Below are positions 1-64,000 of a DNA stretch of 64,000 nucleotides, one piece after another. The DNA comes from Cristatella mucedo (Eukaryota > Bryozoa > Phylactolaemata > Cristatellidae): assembly GCA_009760855.2 (NCBI GenBank), contig WPIO01000077.1:1491001-1555000 (forward strand), in the 5' to 3' direction. A program made the translations under genes and the position numbers. The notes under the pieces were generated by a model. The model saw only the letters and a program-made list of their open reading frames with translations, made no database searches and was not told where the DNA came from. Each line of letters starts with the position of its first letter. Positions within the stretch are counted from its first letter, which is position 1.

Positions 1-619
1 TTGCGCGGGTCCCGTGAATACAATTCGAGGCCTTAGCTCGAGCTTACAGTCTGCCTCTTGCGGATATTGACGGCTCTACTGCGACGGTGCAGGTACGAAC
101 GTCTTGCCATTAAAATCAGGGGATATGATTTACTAATCGGCTACGTATCTACAGCATGCGGTCTCTTAGTTGAAAATTGAATTGTGCACTGAATCATAAA
201 ATAGCGACCAACCGGCTTTGTACCGCCGGTATTCAATTACGTACGTAAATTATACGGACATTACGTAAGTAAGTGCTACGGACATCCTCTCTCAGTGGGT
301 AGGATACAAATTAAGAGCCCGGCCGGTTCGGTCAGTCTTTAAACGTCAGTTTGCAGTCGTTGCGGTCGCGACCGAGTCAATGCGGCTGAGCCTTCCACGG
401 CTATAGGCTTACATACGCACGGTCTTTTATTTTCAAACTTAATATCACGTGCCCGGCAATTTTTCGTAGGTATAAAACTAATCCCTCATTACTGCATCAC
501 GTCAGCCTCAGAAATTTTGTAAGCCCGAGAGCACAACAATCTATCCCGCAAACGGATGTTAAGCAAACGTAATTCCTCAAGGAATTAAAACGGAAAATCT
601 ATTTACATCTAGCTACGAG

Positions 620-775
620 AAGCTCACTTCCCGTGGACTTGCCCGATCGTAGTAATTCCGTCGCGGAAGACACCGCTGCGCCATCTTGCCACTTGACGGG
701 TGTGCGCCATCTTGCGACGTGACGCAAGTGCGCCATCTAGCGGCGCAACAAATTTTCTCGCCTTAATTAGTAGGG
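620..775 (+). repeat. Dispersed repeat with GCGCCATCTTGC units
   Basis: Three variants of GCGCCATCTTGC/AGC lie at about 680-742 and end in ttaattagtagggat. A related copy at about 15150-15300 shares gtggacttgc, the cggaagaca...cgccatcttgcc stretch and the ttaattagtag end. The family is unknown. Confidence 0.5.
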
Positions 776-2477
776 ATATATTCCTACCATAATCCCGGAG
801 CTAAAGGCAATCATAATTCCGGCGGCGAGCTTTAAAGGACGGCCAATTACCGCACGAAACCTGAGGTTCCCCCCTCCCCGCAATTGAGGACGGCGAGTCT
901 TCGATAGCAATGTATCCGGAGCGCGCGAGAGCGTAGCGAGCAGAATACGTGCGTAGGTGCACTGCAGACAACAATGAGAGCATCTTACAGCGGTCGAAGT
1001 CCCTCTGCATTGCACCGCCAAAAGTTTTCGGGAGTTTCGCAAGCAAAGAACTATGTAGCAGAAAAAGACGGAGGAAGGAGTGCAGAAGTCGTGCCGTCAA
1101 AGCTCAGCGAGTGCCATTCTTTTGACGTAGTCAACGGTGCGGCAGGAGATTGTGGAGGTAAGGCGTGAGCACTGCTGCGAGACCCAGGCCGCCCGGTTCG
1201 AGTCATCGCCCGACTGCAGGATGGGCTCGCCAGCTAGGCCTGCGCACAGTCAGGTCTGGATTGCAATGCACCGCTGGAAATACCTGCGATTTCCTTTCAC
1301 CGCTATAAGCCGGTGCTTGCTGCTAGTTGAGGTGCTCGAGCCGCAGACCAAGGTCGAGGCGAATGCATTTGATGAACGAGGTCGTGGGAGTGGCAAATGC
1401 CATGCGCCTTAATAGAAATTGGGTCTTCTTGGGTCGCTACATGAATGAATTACATTATATAACTTTTATAAAGAGTAAGAGTCTTGCAGCGCGCCACGGC
1501 GGCAGTCAGAACCCGCCGATGCACCCAAGGCGCGCTAAAATGAAAAAGGCTTAGACTGGCACGTGGTGATTAGTGAGCAACTCGTTTCCCGCCTGTGTTT
1601 ATATAGCTTATATATGCTCTGTATAGGTTGCCAAATTTTGTATCTGGTTATATATCTATCTATGCTTTGATTTTGAATGTTTAGGATGTTTGTTTGGTTT
1701 GATTTTTTTTTAATCTTCGCGACGCAGCCGGATTGCAGCTCTGAACCAGACTTGCAGGAGGCAGGAGGAAGCCTGCTCCTCGAGACATTTAATTTGTTGA
1801 CCTAAAGAAGTGTTTGAAACCAAGGCACAACAAGTGCCAGAAATCGAATTCGCTGCTCAACTAGAAGCCCTTGGTGAAAATTCTTAACAGCGACTCAAAA
1901 TCGCTGCGCTTGTCAACACATCGGCAGGCCCAGCAGTTCGAGTGGGTCTGCCCGGGCCGATTTAACGATTTCTCGGAGAGGGAGTTTCGCAGGAGTGACT
2001 CGCTGGAATCCGATTTCAATGTACCGAGTGTGCGGCGAACTATTTGCGCCGTCGGGTTTGCGCTTCGGAGACTATCCGACTATAGCGGCTCAACGATGTG
2101 ACTTGAGGGCAACGGGGCTAAGTCATGTTTTGAAATAAAGGGTTCAGGACTCGGGTTAAAGTACACAAATTTCGTCTGATTTCAGATGAAGCTTAAAGAC
2201 GAATGTAAAATCCATTTAGATTTTTAATTAATTTGTCGCATGGAGTCACAAGTGGTAGACAAATAAGCATACCATATGTATATTCGCATTCTTTGTCAAA
2301 ATACCTTCACACTATGGCTGCTGTGACTGTAAATTCACTCGGGAAATGAACGGTTTTTTACGATAGCTTTGTTTTTACAGGCTTGCTAAGGTCTATGCGT
2401 AGCATTCATGTTAAACATTTATTGACTGCCCAAAAAACCCGCATACTGTTAGTATGTATGCGCTTAAAAAATTAAAT

Positions 2478-2644
2478 CTGATTTAACAGCCTTTTTTATA
2501 AGCTACGGAAGAGCCTTTACGTACGGCTATGGACACCACTTGCAGCGGTAATAAAGGATCGTACATTTCATGATTTGAACCCACGACTTGGGGATCGAGA
2601 TTGTGAAAAGTAACCGCCTTACCTAGTGTGCCATCACGGCTCAC
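2478..2644 (-). mobile_element. tRNA-derived SINE, family A
   Basis: Minus-strand copy: head GCCGTGATGGCACACTAGGT (A-box region), then a degenerate B box around 2575-2585, then the body to the end element ggctgttaaatcag. Diverged from the copies at 5980 and 51325. Confidence 0.8.
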
Positions 2645-4681
2645 CAGTTCGCTTAGTGCGGCGTCGTCCTATCGGTAGTGATTGGCTGGCCCGTGTAAGG
2701 CAATCGTAGCTACGAGCCTCAAAGCGAAGCAATACGTACGTAAACGAAAAAAAAAATGGTTGTAATCAATCTTACAAAAATTGTATACGTAAGCTAAAGA
2801 AAAAATCTATGATGACCATCCACTCATTGTAACATTAAGCCCTCTAATTCTCACTACATCAACCAACACTTTAACGATCTCAGCCACAAGGGCGAGCTAT
2901 ACGAACGCTCTTTCTCGCTCTCTGCCTGCACGCACAAACCCACATACAGATGCACATTACATGCATAGCGATTCTAGGACCAATGATTTCGTCAGGAGTA
3001 AAATACGGGAAGTTGACTATTTTTGTTAGCTTAAGCAATATCATCCGTTCTAACCAAATCCCCTCCGATTCTGCACTTGAACCGAGAAAGCGGTTACTGT
3101 AAGTCTGCAAACATTCGCTGTTCAAATCAACTCGCTCGCCGCAAGCTCCTGTGGCCTCTCCTTCGGCGAAGAGATGTCATTGTGACGACGGCCGTGCAGC
3201 GGTGTGCAAAGTCGGAGGGCGGTAGGCCATCGCAGCATGGCGCCGACACAGCGGTTCAAGGCTCGGATGTAGACTGCTGAATCCCGCTTTGAAACCGCCC
3301 CAGTTGCCACTGAGCTGATGCCCATTACGACGCCGGGAGATTAAAAACCCTCTCGCGACACGGGACCGGCTGTAGAAACCCGGCTCCCACTAATAGGACT
3401 GATTTATCCCCGGAGACAGCTCCTTGCGGTCAGGTCATCGGCGGCGGCGATAAGACAGCGGCGGCCTTGGTTCCTCGCTCGGCCGAAGCTGAATCAGTAA
3501 GGCAGCCTTGCAGGCGGCGATCCGTCTAACGGAGATAAAGCTTGGGCACAAATCACGGACGACGCGTCAGCCGTCGGGCATCGATCGCTGCTTTCGCTCG
3601 CTGCATTCGCTGCCGCCGCCACCTCTGCAGCCGGCGGCGGCGGCAGCGAATGCGGCGAATAATAAATAAAGCTGCATCTCGAGAGCGTGCAGACGGCCCG
3701 CTACGCTCTTTGAAGCTCTGATGGCGATCGCGGGGAGGGGCGAGCGAGAACCTCTTTGAAAGGCGAGGGGGCACAGGTGCTGCAGCGGCAGAGCGCAGCG
3801 CACCAGGAGCTTCGTCAGCAGCGTGCACTGAGGCGCGGCGTTTCGGGTTGCAGCCGCCGGGTGCGACGACGTCTTGAGAGGTCGCCGGTTTGTAATTACA
3901 AGCCGCCGCCGCTGAGGACCGAGCGGCGACGGCGGCGGCGCCGTTTAAACAAACGCGAGGCGCTCGTGAATCGGCGCGAGCTCGACCGAGCCGACCGTCG
4001 GCGTAGCGAACGCACTGGCTGGAGAGAGACGCCGCCGAGTCGAGCAGGCGCGTTCGCGTGCATCGCGCCTCCGTGGAGCCCGACGGACGAGCAGTCCGGC
4101 TCGCCGCGGCCGCCGGCCTCGCGAAGGTGCACGGCTCGTATCTCCTTCGGTCGTCGGCTCCGTCTCTGTCAGACGAGCTGCTTCTGGCTCGCTGGAACGC
4201 AAAGGCGCACACCTCGTCGTCGCTACGAAGTGCGAGGCGACGCTCGCCAGGGGATCGGGCCGGCCTCCGCCAGCGAGCTCGAGTGGCGGCGGGCTCGAAG
4301 GCTCGCAACGGCGGCTCGCGCAGGCGACTTGAGGCGGCAGCTCAGAGCGGAGGCCGCGCTGTCGGAGGTCCCGGTGTCGACGAGCCACATAGGTGGCAGT
4401 TTCGTCCTCACCGCTCGGACCAACGCGAATCGCGAAGGCGAGTGTGGCGACAAGAACTGGGCCGGAAGCACTACCGTGCAGATGTTCGGCGAATGGCACC
4501 TGCTTCGCTGCGACGTGACTTCGCGCTATCAGCTGATCGAGAAGCAGACTCCACCCTGGCGCACACCCCAGCCAGAACAACGCTAGGGCTGCGAATTTCG
4601 AGCTAGCGCCCCTTTAGTCGGGTGGCTGCTGCAACGCTTCGCGCCGGCGCCGAGACGAAAGAAGAAGCAGGGGGCAGTATC

Positions 4682-62947
<58,266 letters not shown>

Positions 62948-63260
62948 CTGCAACAATGCAGGTGCAGGTAGCAACAGCAGACCGAATGAATCAACTGGCC
63001 AACCAATCGAGGTCGCAGAAAGCATTAATGGATGGAGCTTACACATAGCATAGCAAGCATTGCTCTTGCTATCCGAAATCAATTGGCATGCTTCCGTCTC
63101 AGCGTAGGTTATGCCACTATTCGGTGCCTGCTAAAATTGTGTGTACCACCTTATTTCCAAGCAGGTACAGGTGCAGGCGATTGTTGAAGGTCTATACTCG
63201 CATGTGCATTCGTGACTGTGTAGTACGTGCCTGCAGGCATGACTTTGTGCATACATGTGC

Positions 63261-63317
<57 letters not shown>

Positions 63318-64000
63318 TGTGTATGTATGTGTGTGTGATCGTGTATGGGTGTCCATACGTGATCGCATATGAAAGTATGATGTGTGTAGGCATGTTTACA
63401 AGTGAGTGGTACATGCACATCAAAAGAAATAATCTAGTAAATTTTGAAAACAGTAGGAACAGAACATTTTGGCCAAACAAAACCACTGCCCCAATTATGG
63501 GAAGGAGTTACAACGGTATGCAATCAAAAAAGCAGTGGCCACACTTAAGAGGCACCCCAGCTAAGGTCAATCTACATATACGCCGACAATTCCACTAGGT
63601 AAGGCTAAAAAATTAGCCCATATGTCGGAATGTATTGACGATTTCCTAGAGATTGCAGCATGCTAAAGAATGTATCTCAAACTTTCGAATTGCAAAGCAG
63701 AACTACATCTAAAACCAATGTTAACCACCAATCTGTGACTTTTTATAAAAGAAAATACGACGAAAGTGGCCATTTCACCCGAGAAATCACAAATAGCACT
63801 TGTTCAGACGCTGCCGAAAAACGAAGGATATGAGAGATTTGAGTGCACAGTCATGCCCAGCTAAGTATTCAGACGAGAGGCTGCCTTCAGTACTGAGCTG
63901 TGGCTAAGTACTTGACTTTATTGGTCGACGGCTTCCCGAAGCAATGTCCCTAGTTCCGAGCCGGGCCAGTGTGCACGTTCACGATGTGGCAGCATTTTCC
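62948..64000. other. Upstream KIF6 intron or 5' region, first exon not found
   Basis: The expected start of the motor (an IFARVKP-like stretch) was searched for on the minus strand and not seen. A (GT)n tract is the only clear feature. The first exon and promoter probably lie beyond the window. Confidence 0.6.
63257..63345. repeat. (GT)n microsatellite
   Basis: About 30 GT units with TT and AT interruptions. Upstream of the first visible KIF6 exon. Confidence 0.95.

Larger units (their letters stand above)
1..3350. other. Region downstream of KIF6, no recognised gene
   Basis: No coding region could be supported on either strand. ORFs are short and unlike any family I know. One family A SINE lies at 2478-2644, and a dispersed repeat with GCGCCATCTTGC motifs at 620-775. 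The nearest canonical polyadenylation hexamer I noticed on the minus strand is near 2417-2422, 2.3 kb past the KIF6 stop, so the true KIF6 3' end is not defined. Confidence 0.6.

Noticed and set aside
3553-4586. Long overlapping ORFs on both strands (up to 276 codons)
   Set aside because: They overlap antisense in a CpG-rich block, are Arg/Ala/Ser-rich and show no recognised motif. Open frames are expected from the composition alone.

Overview
This is eukaryotic, almost certainly metazoan, genomic DNA. It has spliced exons with GT-AG introns, many microsatellites, 3'-tailed LINEs ending in (ATT)n, and tRNA-derived SINEs with an internal B box (GGTTCGAATCC-like). Nothing prokaryotic was seen: no operons, no dense ORFs. 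The species cannot be fixed from the sequence. A KIF6 gene implies an organism with motile cilia or flagella, and the repeat content fits an invertebrate or early-diverging animal.

The window is dominated by one gene on the minus strand. It is an orthologue of the kinesin-9 family motor KIF6, running from about 62947 (first exon visible) down to a stop codon at 4682-4684. I located 17 coding exons by hand. All splice phases agree and their lengths sum to 2430 nt, giving 809 codons plus stop. Only the first coding exon (about 20 residues, the start of the motor) is missing, presumably beyond position 64000. The motor domain lies in the exons between 62947 and 44834. The coiled-coil and tail exons are spread between 44834 and 4682, with introns of up to 12.3 kb. 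One intron (57511-57633) is GC-AG.

The introns are filled with repeats. There is an L2/CR1-type LINE family: a long 5'-truncated copy at 8946-11960, a decayed copy with endonuclease remnants at 48695-51930, copies at 33395-34660 and 57810-58760, and many short 3' ends. A second, older LINE family lies at 29040-30890 and 21450-22200. Two tRNA-derived SINE families occur. Family A has a long tRNA-unrelated body. Family B is short, with a 3' end resembling the L2 tail. Many simple repeats are present, including a roughly 520-bp nearly pure G tract at 37327-37847 and a roughly 570-bp GA-rich tract inside a LINE.

Region by region: 1-4681 is downstream of KIF6 with no recognised gene. It holds one SINE and the left half of a CpG-dense block (about 3350-5760) that also contains the last KIF6 exon. 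4857-17203, 17411-23176 and 23343-35687 are large repeat-filled introns. 35688-45024 holds the stalk exons with the poly-G tract. 45025-53625 is an 8.6-kb intron with a LINE invaded by three SINEs. 53626-62947 holds the compact motor exons. 62948-64000 is intron or upstream sequence with a (GT)n tract. I found no CRISPR, phage, operon or other novel multi-gene system. The real content is the KIF6 gene model and the repeat biology.
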